Assembly: GCA_950022655.1 (NCBI GenBank)
Contig: OX465579.1
Location: 40,775,950-40,839,949 of the forward strand
Length of the DNA stretch: 64,000 nucleotides
Source: Alentia gelatinosa
Lineage: Eukaryota; Annelida; Polychaeta; Phyllodocida; Polynoidae
Direction: 5' to 3'
The position numbers and the translations under genes were made by a program. The notes below the pieces were generated by a model. The model saw nothing but the letters and a program-made list of their open reading frames with translations. It searched no databases and was not told the DNA's origin. Below are positions 1 through 11,181 of this stretch, piece by piece (the first letter of the stretch is position 1; each line of letters opens with the position of its first letter).

Positions 1-114
1 GCAGATGACAGTATCCATAACTAAGTGTCTGCTATTTAATGACAGGATTGATATAGTAAATATTTTGTCCCCAAAAAGACTATGAAATAAAAGTTCTATT
101 TTTAGGAACCAAGT

Positions 115-296
115 CAGTAGTCAGGCAGGGGTATGGTCAGACTGGGATACTGGACACCTGCCCATTTCACCAGTTCTTTATGGTTGGTGCATGGATAGTG
201 AAGGGTTAGATTCTTTGCAGTAAGCTGAAAGCCCGTGTGAGCATTCTAACCTCTATCTAGATGACGTATATGAGCGCGATTTCCCGCGCTCAAAAA
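115..296 (+). repeat. Dispersed repeat family C, copy 1
   Basis: About 180 bp that recurs at 37.64 kb (same strand) and 43.1 kb (reverse strand). Shared landmarks in order are GGGTATGGT, GGATACTGGAC, a 'CATTTTACCAGGCCTTTATAG'-like stretch, ATAGTGAAGGGTT, a Ctgcagtaagctg segment, and the right end GACGTATATGAGCG followed by TTTCCCGCGCTCAAAAAC. The order is conserved with scattered substitutions, as expected for an old dispersed repeat. No coding potential and no recognised polymerase III promoter boxes were seen, so the class (SINE, MITE or solo end) is open. Confidence 0.7.
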
Positions 297-515
297 CGCA
301 ATAGGTTTAACATTGACTCAATGTATTTGACGGAGCGTTCAATAAATTGTTATTTATGCACCGAGGTGAATAGAAAAACGGACCAATCAGGAACCAGATA
401 ACTAAAGTAGATCCAGCAGCATTGATAAATGTGGCCATCCTCCGATGAGTGTCAACATGCTACTAACATAATTACACAATTTTCTCTGTATATCGGTGAG
501 ATGGGGTAGGATAAA
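297..515 (+). repeat. Partial member of the paired-hairpin TIR family
   Basis: The left part carries ATAGGTTTAACATTGACTC, matching the core seen at 27.8, 30.5 and 52.0 kb (CATAGGCTTAACATTGGGA). The right end carries GGGGTAGGATAAA, the terminal repeat of the 30.5-kb copies. The matching left terminus TTTATCCTACCCC was not found, so this copy is probably truncated or abuts family C at 296. Confidence 0.5.
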
Positions 516-888
516 TACAAACCCGAACTCGAGTTAGCCAGGCTGACTGTCGTTTGGTTTCTACTAATTATCTCCCCCTTTTCACTGTAGGGATGTTTAA
601 TTCTCTTGTCTTGTCTTCTCTTTGAAATCCTGGCCACTGATTGGGCAGTCGCCTATGACGTCATCTCATATTCATTATGCCACGACAATGGCTCAGTATT
701 GTCACTTTACTAGGGTGATCATTGAGTTGTTTTATTTAATGTTGTTCCTATGTGTCAGGGGTGGCATAATGGCTCAGTAGCGGGAACAGTCCTATTTAGC
801 CTATCGCCACCTCTCGGTGCATCCCTGCAGAAATGGCCTAAATACACTCTGCTTCGGACATTTTCGGAACTATCTTACATCCCCTCAC
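516..888. repeat. Non-coding stretch with a short repeat at 759-870
   Basis: The interval 759-870 (gtggcataatgGCTCAGTAGCGGGAAC ... CGCCACCTCTCGGTGCATC ... GGCCTAAATAC) resembles the segment at about 3,651-3,770 and its duplicate at 4,961-5,080. The pieces ggtggcata and tatgccacc are partly inverted. A tRNA A-box-like TGGCTCAGTAG is present but no B box follows, so a tRNA-derived SINE is not claimed. The rest of the stretch holds nothing recognisable. Confidence 0.45.
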
Positions 889-1760
889 CCCCAGAGAATG
901 CCGCCCACAAAGAACACTGCCGTAGTGACTCTGAAACCGACCAAGAAAACCGCAACTGGTGTCTGGGGGAATGCTTACAGACCCCAGTTGACACTGGCAC
1001 CCTGTACCCGAGCTCTGGACAACCTCTTACTACCCCTTGGAAGGAAGTAGCGGCAGTGACTTTGCACACAGCTCTGCGAAATGCAACATCCAGCTACTCC
1101 ACAGCCACGACGGCAATCAACACGGCTGCTATGGTTGCAGGCCCCGCTCCCATTGACTTATTCGCTAACAACATGCTCATGAACCCATCGGTTCCCAGGA
1201 GGCAGCTACATACAGGCTACTGTCTCAGAACCAAAACATCAGCCTCCAGGTCCAACGGCTACTTCGAACCACGGGCCACATATCATGGCCTCTTCAATGT
1301 AAAACTGTCATTCCATGCTATAATATCTTAAAGAGCAACAGGAAAGAAAGAGCCACACTTGATTTAGCGCGATGACTCTCCTAGTCATTATCCTTCTAGA
1401 AACTCTCCTCTCAGTGTCCCTATCTTTCCCACTGCCCCCATATTAAACGGCCCCCCGGCTCCTCAAATCAAGGCTCTAAGCCTAGTTCGTTAAGAATTCT
1501 TCTCCCATAGAGCGCAGTGAGAACCTTGTAAAGATTACGACTTAGAGAGTGTGAGATCTTATGAGTGGAGTGCTCCGGCAGCCATCCCTTCTCAACCTGG
1601 CCACTTCACCTCGGGACTCATGAAAGCGGCGGCTCTCAACACTGCCTCCTCAGGGCCTTCAATCTGTTTGCCACCTTGATGGGCTCGAAGCAGGCACCAC
1701 AAGCCCTCATGAGGGCTGATGCCATCATCGAGGGTGGCAACCTTCAACTCACAGGCTAGT
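889..1760 (+). pseudogene. Degenerate coding-like sequence, unrecognised
   Basis: Composition changes to GC-richer, codon-like DNA. An ATG at 899 opens a basic peptide beginning MPPTKNTAVVTL that stops after about 50 codons. Continuation in the other frames gives an Ala/Thr-rich stretch (NTAAMVAGPAPIDLFANN) and then a coil-like one (LLSQNQNISLQVQRLL). A further open stretch at 1,565-1,759 ends ADAIIEGGNLQLTG. The pieces could be one frameshifted protein, for example a retroelement gag, but no family motif is recognised. The interval 1,331-1,560 between the pieces shows nothing. Confidence 0.25.
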
Positions 1761-2204
1761 CATTAAAAACAATCATGCGAGGTCACGCCCCAGCGGTCAT
1801 CACCATCGAGGGCCACTCTGTCGAGGCTCTGTGCCCTGTCAGAGCATGGCGGGCTCATATAACGGTAGTCCGAGAGGCTCTGACTGTTTAACGGTGCTGC
1901 GGACAGTCAGAGTGCACACACATAGAGCTCTAGGCTAACTGGTCGACCAGATTGGTAAATCTCAGATCAACAGCCGTTTCCCTTATAAATATGGGTTGAA
2001 TCCTTCTGCTTTTGTAGTAGGCAGTTTCCTGAGGCAAAATGCAGTAAAATGACAGTAATTTCCTACCTTTGCATTAGTTCTAAACAATAGAACACCCAGT
2101 GTTTGTAAAATCCATATCAATGAATTCTGCAGGCGGGAGAATTTAAAAGATAGTGGTTTCAAATGCGGATCTATGATTCCACACAGGGGTTTGCCAGGAA
2201 GCAG
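1761..2204. other. Non-coding stretch
   Basis: No gene is seen. A short inverted repeat (CTCTGACTGT ... ACAGTCAGAG) lies at about 1,877-1,913. A related CTGACTGTC/ATATAACGG combination appears inside each tandem duplicate at about 3,200 and 4,520, hinting at a shared ancestral repeat. Confidence 0.4.
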
Positions 2205-2996
2205 GGGGGTGTTTTTTCAGTCGAGAGGATCTCAACTTGAGATCCGCTAAGATCAAGCCGAGATCCTGAGACCGACTTTGAGATCAATGGCGGAAAGTGT
2301 TTTTCAGACGTTGTCTCAAGTCAAAACAGCCGATCTTAGGGGATCTCAACTCCAAGGATCTCAAGTTGAGCTCCCTAGACCTCTGTCTAGAGCGGTCTCA
2401 AGTTCTATAGTGATCTTCCTGCAGGTAACCAGCTTAAGTGACCCGGAGCCTCTAAATCACCTATAAGCGCCCCGACCTGTTCCATCAAGTCCCTCGCAAT
2501 ACCTTTTGTGAACTGATCTCAAGTTGAGACCGATCTCAAGTTGAGACCGATCTCAAGTTGAGACCGACTTTGAGCATTACAGTAGGTTCAGGACAAACTA
2601 GCTGAGTGGTGCAGTGCTTCCGTTTTTATGTTGCTTATCAATTGTTTCTCATGGTCATAATAACCACAATAAAACTATGAAATTTGGAATATTGTTTTGC
2701 CATGTCATCAATACAATTTGCTCTAAATATCTTTTAATTTTGATAAGTTTTAGCACCAGATAAAAAAGTTATGACAAGTATCAACTGGTCTCAAGTTGAG
2801 ACAGAAGTTGAGATCCTTTCACTTGAGATCCCCTGAGATCACCTGAGATCGTCTCAACTGAAAAACACCTAAAACACCCCAAATGGTCTTAGCTTAGTCT
2901 CAACTTGAGATCCCCTAAGATCATCTCAACTGAAAAACACTTAGGCCCTGAAACAGTCTCAACTTAAGATCGTCTCAACTGAAAAACAGGGCCCTG
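2205..2996. repeat. CTCAAGTTGAG-rich palindromic repeat cluster
   Basis: Many copies of the palindromic core CTCAAGTTGAG/CTCAACTTGAG within GATC-flanked versions lie on both strands. A 17-bp unit (GATCTCAAGTTGAGACC) is repeated three times head to tail at about 2,517-2,570. At the right, CTCAACTGAAAAACA occurs three times (about 2,852, 2,927, 2,974). At the left, a reverse-complement version (TTTTTTCAGTCGAGAG) sits at about 2,212. Opposed terminal motifs of this kind suggest a non-autonomous TIR element whose ends have expanded by sub-repeat duplication. The right half is included in the 1.3-kb tandem duplication. Confidence 0.6.
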
Positions 2997-3892
2997 TTTA
3001 TCAAATATGTCTGACATGGGTTAGAAGTGGTGAAAGGAGTTGTACAAAAAAGCTCCAAAAGGTGACACAAAAGAACAAAACAGGAGTTTCTACCATCAAA
3101 AAGGATTTATTATACATTTCTGAAGGTAAGTGTTCATTGAAAGGATTACTTAGAACCAAGGAAGTGCTTTTCTAGACTATGGAAAAAAGCGCTTGTGTTC
3201 TCTGACTGTCCGCTAGGCAGTCAAAGTTTCTCGGACTAATATAACGGCTGCTCCTGCATGGCTGCTGGACCCCATGTTCCTGATACGACCTGCTGAGCCA
3301 TTCATGGCTCAGTATCTCACAGGCATAGTCAGAAACCTTCTTGAGAGCCGGCTTTGCCAACATCCACGCCATCACTCCACACTCCTTAAGTTTAGGCATG
3401 GGGGCACACAACACCTTCTGGGGCAGGGGCACACCCCGGAAGACGTCCAATGCAGAGGGACATGGTCCTGACCAGCATGCCATGGCTGCATGCATCCAGA
3501 AATAAGCAAAGAGTATGTGTTTGTTTCCAGGCTTTCACCAATTACTTACCATTTACTCATCATTTATGGCCGCACTGCTAAGGCTAAATAGATGCCTTTA
3601 AATGTCTCTCCATGTTCTGTGGGTCATTGTGGCTGATCGAGAAGGAGGTGGAATGGTTCAGTAGCGGGAACGCCCGTTCAGTGGTGCAATATTTTGCTTG
3701 ACGAAACAGCCACGTTTGAGAGACTGCTATGCCACCTCTCTGCGCATCTCCGCAGATGGCATAAATACATTCATTTTTGGAACTTACAACCTTACCACCT
3801 ACCCTCCCTACAAAAACAAAAATAACTTCCATGTATACGCTTCCAGGTTTTCACCAATTTCTTACCATTTACCGAAACCTGGTGTCTGTGGT
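2573..3892 (+). repeat. Tandem duplication, unit 1 (1,320 bp)
   Basis: The unit starting AGCATTACAGTAGGTTCAGG is followed immediately by a second copy offset by exactly 1,320 bp. By eye the copies differ at about five bases plus an 11-bp deletion, so roughly 99.6% identical and recent. The unit holds the right half of the CTCAAGTTGAG cluster, an AT-rich middle, and the GGTTCAGTAGCGGGAACG repeat. A 107-codon open frame on the minus strand (3,172-3,495) is preserved in both copies, but it matches no family and such recent copies prove nothing about selection. Confidence 0.95.
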
Positions 3893-5201
3893 AGCATTAC
3901 AGTAGGTTCAGGACAAACTAGCTGAGTGGTGCAGTGCTTCCGTTTTTATGTTGCTTATCAATTGTTTCTCATGGTCATAATAACCACAATAAAACTATGA
4001 AATTTGGAATATTGTTTTGCCATGTCATCAATACAATTTGCTCTAAATATCTTTTAATTTTGATAAGTTTTAGCACCAGATAAAAAAGTTATGACAAGTA
4101 TCAACTGGTCTCAAGTTGAGACAGAAGTTGAGATCCTTTCACTTGAGATCCCCTGAGATCACCTGAGATCGTCTCAACTGAAAAACACCTAAAACACCCC
4201 AAATGGTCTTAGCTTAGTCTCAACTTGAGATCCCCTAAGATCATCTCAACTGAAAAACACTTAGGCCCTGAAACAGTCTCAACTTAAGATCGTCTCAACT
4301 GAAAAACAGGGCCCTGTTTATCAAATATGTCTGACATGGGTTAGAAGTGGTGAAAGGAGTTGTACAAAAAAGCTCCAAAAGGTGACACAAAAGAACAAAA
4401 CAGGAGTTTCTACCATCAAAAAGGATTTATTATACATTTCTGAAGGTAAGTGTTCATTGAAAGGATTACTTAGAACCAAGGAAGTGCTTTTCTAGACTAT
4501 GGAAAAAAGCGCTTGTGTTCTCTGACTGTCCGCTAGGCAGTCAAAGTTTCTCGGACTAATATAACGGCTGCTCCTGCATGGCTGCTGGACCCCATGTTCC
4601 TGATACGACCTGCTGAGCCATTCACGGCTCAGTATCTCACAGGCATAGTCAGAAACCTTCTTGAGAGCCGGCTTTGCCAACATCCACGCCATCACTCCAC
4701 ACTCCTTAAGTTTAGGCATGGGGGCACACAACACCTTCTGGGGCAGGGGCACACCCCGGAAGACGTCCAATGCAGAGGGACATGGTCCTGACCAGCATGC
4801 CATGGCTGCATGCATCCAGAAATAGGCAAAGAGTATGTGTTTGTTTCCAATTACTTACCATTTACTCATCATTTATGGCCGCACTGCTAAGGCTAAATAA
4901 ATGCCTTTAAATGTCTCTCCATGTTCTGTGGGTCATTGTGGCTGATCGAGAAAGAGGTGGAATGGTTCAGTAGCGGGAACGCCCGTTCAGTGGTGCAATA
5001 TTTTGCTTGACGAAACAGCCACGTTTGAGAGACTGCTATGCCACCTCTCGGCGCATCTCCGCAGATGGCATAAATACATTCATTTTTGGAACTTACAACC
5101 TTACCACCTACCCTCCCTACAAAAACAAAAATAACTTCCATGTATACGCTTCCAGGTTTTCACCAATTTCTTACCATTTACCGAAACCTGGTGTCTGTGG
5201 T
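3893..5201 (+). repeat. Tandem duplication, unit 2 (1,309 bp)
   Basis: Direct copy of unit 1 lacking 11 bp (ggctttcacca region, equivalent to 3,531-3,541) and with a few substitutions, e.g. ATGGCTCAG to ACGGCTCAG near 4,624. The junction AGCATTAC is identical at both unit starts. This pattern fits unequal exchange or replication slippage across a short homology rather than transposition. Confidence 0.95.
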
Positions 5202-5360
5202 AGCAATTAGATAGCCAAGAACACTGTACAGGCTTCGGCGGTGCCATCTGAAACCATAAAATACTGGCCCATTTCTAAACCAACTTTTAAGATACTACAC
5301 GATAGAAAGAAGAACGAAGAACGCAGTCAGGCCATTGAACCTATATGAGAAATCATTTAG

Positions 5361-6126
5361 GGTGTGACGCGCAGCGCCCCCTATACCGACCCGACTCATA
5401 TATACGATCGCGGCAGGGTTCAAGTCGCCACTTTCAAACATGTCAGCGAAGGGAAAGGATCTCCGAGGAGAAATCCTACCAAAACGTAACAAGTAAGTGT
5501 CAGGGTATCTGGAAGGCCCAAATTACATCTCATATGCATGTACATTGTAGCCATAGCTTAAATGGTATCAATTATTTATTTTTAATTGAATGCATTTACT
5601 CTCATGAACGACCCTTAATTGAAGTGTCACTTTCATATAGTTGTTTCCCCACAACTTGTATGCCTAGACTGGCTAGTAATCTTTGTCAGAAGTATGACTG
5701 TATTCCACAACACAAAATCGGCACAAAAGGTGGAGCTCTATTGAGCTCTATTGTGGTTTGGTACACATTCGATGTCACTCTATCAATATCTGAAAAGATT
5801 GTTGATAGAGAACAGTTTGTATGTAATAGCTGTTCCTAATTAGCCCATTTTTGCAATATTTTCTTATAGGAATCTGCATCAGCTGTCATTTGAGTCCAGG
5901 TCGATTTGCATAATTTATAGATGATAACACTCCGAAAACGAGCAATGGAGCAACAAAACAAAGTATTATTGACCTTTTGGTAGCTTATCTTCAACTAGAA
6001 ACACTTTATAATGTATGTATAAGAGATTCTCTGTCAGGTACATAGCAGCCTGTCGAAGCATTTGTGGTGCTTTGTTTTGGTTCTGTATTATCGCTCAAAA
6101 ACATAGGGGGCGCTGCGCTTCACACC
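5361..6126. mobile_element. Non-autonomous TIR element, ~766 bp
   Basis: A 24-bp terminal inverted repeat is present: GGTGTGACGCGCAGCGCCCC (continuing CTAT) at the left and its reverse complement at the right (ATAGGGGGCGCTGCGC, then TTCACACC), with one mismatch. The interior is AT-rich and lacks any transposase frame; the open stretch at 5,345-5,839 has no recognisable domain. No target-site duplication is evident at these exact ends, so the true termini could lie slightly further out. Confidence 0.6.
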
Positions 6127-7695
6127 TCCTCTTAGTTTGGCAACCAACCCCTTCTACGATATAGGGGTTGGTCGGGTTAAATCCCACACGGGATCAGTTG
6201 GGGTGCGCCTCGATGCAGGTAGTTTTGTTCTAAGTAGGTTCGGAAGACAGAAGTAATTGCTGGGAAAATTCATAGCTTAACAAATTGACAATGAAATCTA
6301 GCTTTATGGTGGTTCTATTCTAAATATACACACAAAAGGAAGTTATGACCAAACACACTCTCAAAGCAGTACGAAAGATCCGGTTGGAGAGTAACAAACA
6401 GGCACCACTACTGGGTCAAGGAAGCCGCTTATTTAACCCGACCAGAGCTAATTTAGTGTAGCTCTGGTTGCCAGTGTAACCTCCTCTGAGAGGTAGTCGA
6501 GGTTAGAAAAGTAATACCTGGTCCAGACACCGGGGGGGGGGGCGTACTAGTGGTGTGCAGTGAAGAGGGGAGACACCTGGGGGCCTTTACATAAATAACG
6601 ACAACTATGAAAGTGTACTTTAGCGATTCGGATCGTTTCAATTAGTAAATTTAGCGACAAATTTTCATTGATTTTCATAAATCGCTGGCAATCACCCAAA
6701 AAAAATTTTGCGATGAAATTTAGCGACTACGCCCATTACAAAAAGACACTTTTGATCGTTGACTTTACCGCTGGAGGTCATTAGCTATGAAAAATCCGAC
6801 CCGACCCAAAGGGTGGGTCTCACATTAGCGATTCCCCACAAAAGCTGTTTTTAACCATATTATCGTTTTATGTTTTTTTCCTAAAAGTCATACTGCTACA
6901 TCCCTCAAGATGTTGTTCTTTATACCAAATAAAGAAATTATGAAAAATATTGGTGAAATACCATTTATTTTTTACCTATGCATCATATAGTCAATTAAGA
7001 CCATTTTTCATGGTTTAGCGACAGCGATAAAAAAATTTGCGATGGTCTTTAACCTTGTAACAAGCTACAAATATGAAATATAGACCTGCCCCTCATACAG
7101 TGAGAGAATGGGTCTGTGTGTGTAAAAATAGAAAACAATGAATACAATTTTTTTTAAAGAAATAATCGCTGCCAGCGATAATTGTGACTGAAAACAGGCC
7201 AGATAGCGATGAAAACTTGGGAAACACCTCCCAACCTATGAAATCACAAGGGAATTCCCTGCTAAAATATATCGCTAAATTTTCAAAGTTGTAGCTAAAA
7301 ACAGTGTAGCGATATCTCAGCGATCGTGATTGAGCGTTCAATTGTAACAGAAAAAAAACAGGATCGCTAAAAAGTTACATCACAAAACGTTTGCAATGGT
7401 CTTGGCAACAAACTTATGTAACGCCCCCCAGGGGGGCAATGACCACCCCTGACCAAAGGCCATGAGTAACCAATATGTTTGAGTAATTTATGTCACTCGC
7501 ATTTTTTTTCTATAATGACTTTCAAATTTCTGTCTATTAACAAGCATTACTCCTAGGTACTTAATCTCGTTGTCTGTTTCAAGAATAGATATGGAGTAGC
7601 AAAGTAAGTTCTCTTACTCTGAATGCAAATACGAAACGTTATGTAACGTGATTTATCATGTAACAACGAAAAAGGGTTGACATGTGTGAACATAA
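6127..7695. repeat. AT-rich stretch with repeated TAGCGAT/ATCGCTA motifs
   Basis: From about 6,620 to 7,385 the motif TTTAGCGA or its reverse complement recurs many times on both strands (e.g. 6,620, 6,720, 7,016, 7,262, 7,312, 7,362). This suggests a decayed non-autonomous element built of inverted sub-repeats. A G-run lies at 6,532-6,542. No coding feature is supported in the stretch. Confidence 0.4.
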
Positions 7696-7843
7696 AGGAA
7701 TAGAGGGAAACTATGTTCCGGTGAGCGAAAGTCAGTTACGAGGTAAGGCTCGGAAAAATTTCTGCCCAAGGCCTTGGCTGCGGACAGTAATTTTTCCAAG
7801 CCTTTTGACTTTCTCTCTCCGGAAACTTGGTTTCCCTATTCCT
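7696..7843. repeat. Imperfect long hairpin (MITE-like)
   Basis: The left arm begins AGGAATAGAGGGAAAC and the right arm ends GGTTTCCCTATTCCT. The arms also pair through CCGGTGAG/CTCTCCGG, AAAGTCA/TGACTTT and GGAAAAATTT/AATTTTTCC around a loop of about 25 nt. Total length is about 148 bp, and the structure is typical of a small foldback element. Confidence 0.6.
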
Positions 7844-8825
7844 ATATGTATACCTTCAAATGTGGTTTAATAACGATAATTAGCATTATTTGCTCACCCA
7901 CCATCAAACCAGAAGCTAGATCCAACCTTGTTGAGTAACTTAACACTCTATGTGTTCTCCCCACTGCACTTTTCATATTAATTTTATAAGAGACGTTCTG
8001 ATTGGTCTAGATGTTAACCTTGGGTAGTATATGGCAACTTTGTGTAGTATACTGCAAAATTGGGTAGAATACATAAGTTACTCCACACCCAGAACCTGGT
8101 GTAAGCATGAAGTGTATGGCCATAGGTATATAGGAATAGACGGTTTATACCAAAGGTGAGTGACTTATGATACTTGGGCTGCAGCGCCCTATTCCATTCC
8201 CAATTCTCTTATGAATATAAAAGATTTATTAGACCTGATTAGTGCGACATATGACTGCCACGTCTAGGCTTCAGCAGTCGAAAGCCTGAAGAATAAGCCC
8301 TAAGGGGCTTCCCGTCACACTCTGACGTTTAATCTTGCATACTGTTAAGCTTTGATGATAAGACCTCTTTAATCTTAGACTTTCTAGTTTAATCAACTAC
8401 CGATGGTATTACGAAAAGATATACGACCATAATCAACCATATCCATCAAAATCGAACATTACTTCTCCTGGACCTTTCAAAATTGCAACAAACAAACCGC
8501 ATAGTTCTGTTCATTAGATATTCCGTCTGTGTGTCTATGTGATGTTCTATTATCGTACTTTATTATCCATCGTATACAAAGCCCCCATTGAAAATGTATG
8601 TGGACTCAGTAAACCACGACCCATTGTATAAAACCTGTTATATACCATAACTGTGGTATACGGAATCAAACCTGTGGTATACAGAATCAAAGCCATGGTA
8701 TACGGGAAAAATAGTCCCTTTTGCTATAAACCAAAAAATAGTTCCTGTTGTTATACCCGTCAATATGGCAATTATTGGGTTTAATTTATTCGAAAAGATG
8801 GATAATAAATACAACAAATGATGGT
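7844..8825. other. Non-coding stretch
   Basis: AT-rich sequence without a supported gene. Short local repeats are visible: three phrases of the type GTGGTATAC(A/G)GAATCAAA at about 8,650-8,705, and TTGGGTAG(T/A)ATA phrases at about 8,021-8,075. Confidence 0.4.
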
Positions 8826-8875
8826 TTTGTGGACAGGCGGCTCTGTAAACCACTCGCGGTTGACCTCGTAATATA

Positions 8876-9024
8876 GAATTACTATGTTGTCGCTCGTGTA
8901 TGGTGGCCATACGCCGAGGTTTGTCTAACTGTCGTACTCACCAAGGCCGTAGGCCGAGGTGAGTACGACAGTTAGACAAACTGAGGTGTACGGTCACCAT
9001 ACACGAGGGACAACGTCGTAATTC
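8876..9024. repeat. Large near-palindrome inside the foldback element
   Basis: Arms of about 66 bp run outward from a 15-bp centre (AAGGCCGTAGGCCGA). The inner 22 bp, TTGTCTAACTGTCGTACTCA plus CC, match perfectly. The outer arm pairs GAATTAC, TTGTC, CTCGTGTATGGTG with their complements, with several mismatches. Likely cruciform-forming and hard to assemble or clone. Confidence 0.85.
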
Positions 9025-9889
9025 TATTATTATATGCCTTCAAATGTCTTCAACAATCAGAAAATACCTTTTTTTGACCGTAAATCGCCATAACGTCACA
9101 CTCAACTGTCCGACAAAGACGTCAAATACACTGTCATACTCATCCGGAAGTTGATTGCGCCTGCCCGAGTTACATTTGATCTCCGAACAGATCTTTGGTT
9201 CGAATAGATAGCGTTAAGGAACCTGAACTACGATTGGAGAATGTAAGTTACCCGGATTCACTTTTTACATCACCAATCGTATCACTACTGTCTTGTATAT
9301 GAATAAACGGAACAGAATATCGGCTTTGGAGAGTGAAGTTAGCGTTTTCCAGTTACCATGGCGCCTTGGTTCGTCGTAGTGCCTCAATTCGCGTGTTGAT
9401 ATCGATCCAATACGAATATTTAAGCAATTTAAACGGTGTCAGGTGAATCATACACGTTCCTTGCCTCGATATTTGATGAATTCGCACACTAACTCGTTCC
9501 ATTACGCGTGTCATACTCATCAAAACACGCAAATTTAGACACTACGACCGACTTGACAAGTGCGGCCGCCGATGACGTCAGTGTCGGGATTTCCCAGAGC
9601 GTAGGGAAACCCTGATAATGACGTCACACATATACGGTCGTCTTTGTTGACGCCCGCTCGGCGAGGGTCTGTGTTGTGATCGATAGAATACAGGTATTTA
9701 AGCTATTTAAACGGTATTGTGTGCATGCTGCACGTTATACACCTCAATATTTGGTCAATACATGTGATAACTCGTTGCGTTGCGCGTGTAAGACGCATTA
9801 AACACGCGAAGTGAAGAGAACCGCCATTTGCAATTTTCCTGCTAAGATTAATGTTGTCGGCCTCTCGACCAATCAGATTGCGTCATTTT

Positions 9890-9950
9890 TCAAAGCACTC
9901 CGTATGTCGTTCAAAGCACTCCGTATGTCATTCAAAGCACTCCGTATGTC
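9890..9950 (+). repeat. 3 x 21-bp tandem repeat
   Basis: TTCAAAGCACTCCGTATGTC followed by G or A is repeated three times, almost identical. Being a multiple of three, it keeps an open frame that is not otherwise protein-like. Confidence 0.9.
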
Positions 9951-10133
9951 AATTCCAAAGACGATGCGTACCAAGCTAGACAGAGTATCATGGTTATATG
10001 ATATTATTACTTTAACCCTAGGAGCAGTCAGTATTGATAGCGAGTTTGTGCATAGGTATATAATAATACACTCGCTAGTGCTCGTGTATTACTACGCGTC
10101 AACTTCGCGTGGTTTACGGCCGCCTGTCCACAA

Positions 10134-10301
10134 ATGCTCATCGAACGGCAGCCTTCATATGAATTAGAGATGAAACCAACAAGTTTGGGGCAAAGTCGTT
10201 GTTCTCAACGAGTTTGATGATATGATATGAACCAGACGACAACCGAGTGAATATGACATAGCATTCAAAACGACTTCGAGCAAAACGAGTTTCTTTCTGT
10301 T
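10134..10301. repeat. Flanking hairpin half of the paired-hairpin element
   Basis: Weak inverted similarity (CAACGAGTTTGATG near 10,206 against CAAAACGAG/AACGACTTCG near 10,270) next to the TIR unit at 10,302. It matches the layout of the 52-kb copy, where a long hairpin abuts the TIR unit. The similarity is low. Confidence 0.3.
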
Positions 10302-10440
10302 TTTATCTCACCCCTGTACACAATAAAAGAATGGATATCACACAGGATATAGACCATGGAGAACAGACTGCAATACACGTAGGGGCATGAAGAACGAGTT
10401 CCCAATGCTTATGGGACAAAAATATCAGGGGTGAGATAAA
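10302..10440 (-). mobile_element. Paired-hairpin TIR element, copy at 10.3 kb
   Basis: TIR TTTATCTCACCCC ... GGGGTGAGATAAA, 139 bp. In reverse orientation it carries the family core (CCATAAGCATTGGGAACTCG, at about 10,395-10,415), matching CCATAGRCTTAACATTRGGAACTCGTA at 27.8 and 52.0 kb. There is no coding capacity. Confidence 0.75.
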
Positions 10441-11181
10441 GCACAATACTCCTTATGTCGCTGAACAATCTCAGAATTGCAGGTCCCCTGTACAGTTGGA
10501 CTAGGTTAATTTGCAACGATTATTTTTACTTCGCTCTTGATAAGGTAATTTTCTTTGGACATTGATTTTGAAATAGGTACTTAGATCGCTGGTTTTGTTT
10601 GTTGGAGGCGGTTCCATCGGGTGGTCAGTGTACCGAGGAAAGGTGAATCCTAATACCAGTCGGGTGGTATATCTATCTAGGATTTTTTTTATATTAGCTG
10701 TGAGAAGTTCATTCTATTCGTTTTGAATATATTTTGAACTATACCTGTTTCGTTCCATTCCTCTATTCCAGTGTATCATTTATATGATAAATACCTGCAT
10801 ATCAGCTGGGATGTGAGATAATATGAAATATATACGGCCATCAGGCATGCGCAGACCGGGCCTAACAGGTACAATTCTCAGATAAGAGCAGCGCGGGGCA
10901 ATGTCGACCTATGTGATTATATGTGTGTATACTATATCTGTGTGTCTGTGAATTTTTCTATCTATGTCTGTATACCTCTGTCTGTCTGTTTATCCATCTG
11001 GTTATATTCCACAACTCCTTACACTAAATGTAAGAGCTGCACACGCAGGGAATCCATGTTCCCACAGGGCTACCTTTCTATGCCCCACCTCTGACTTATT
11101 GTTATCCCTACATATAAATGGCCAATAATCCACCCACCCACCTGACTTATACACCCCTGGCTGGTAGCAAGCGCTGCTATA
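10441..11181. other. Non-coding stretch
   Basis: No gene or strong repeat. A mild TCTGTCTGT/TGTGTGTA microsatellite-like patch lies at about 10,917-11,000. Confidence 0.4.

Larger units (their letters stand above)
8826..10133. mobile_element. Foldback/TIR element, ~1.3 kb
   Basis: The left end TTTGTGGACAGGCGG is inverted at the right end (CCGCCTGTCCACAAA). Similarity continues inward: GTAAACCAC, then GTTGAC, TAATA and CTCGTGTAT occur in mirrored order. The interior contains a large palindrome (8,876-9,024), two diverged direct copies of a 130-bp segment (about 9,405-9,540 and 9,680-9,810; shared TATTTAAGC, TTTAAACGGT, AACTCGTT and GCGTGT) and a 3 x 21-bp tandem repeat. No transposase is present, so it is non-autonomous. 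A clear target-site duplication was not found. Confidence 0.65.

Noticed and set aside
2515..2570. CRISPR-like regular repeats (3 x 17 bp)
   Set aside because: Units abut without spacers and belong to a eukaryotic palindromic repeat cluster.
3172..3495. 107-codon minus-strand ORF preserved in both tandem duplicates (also 4,492-4,815)
   Set aside because: Copies are too young for conservation to mean anything, and the protein has no recognisable feature.
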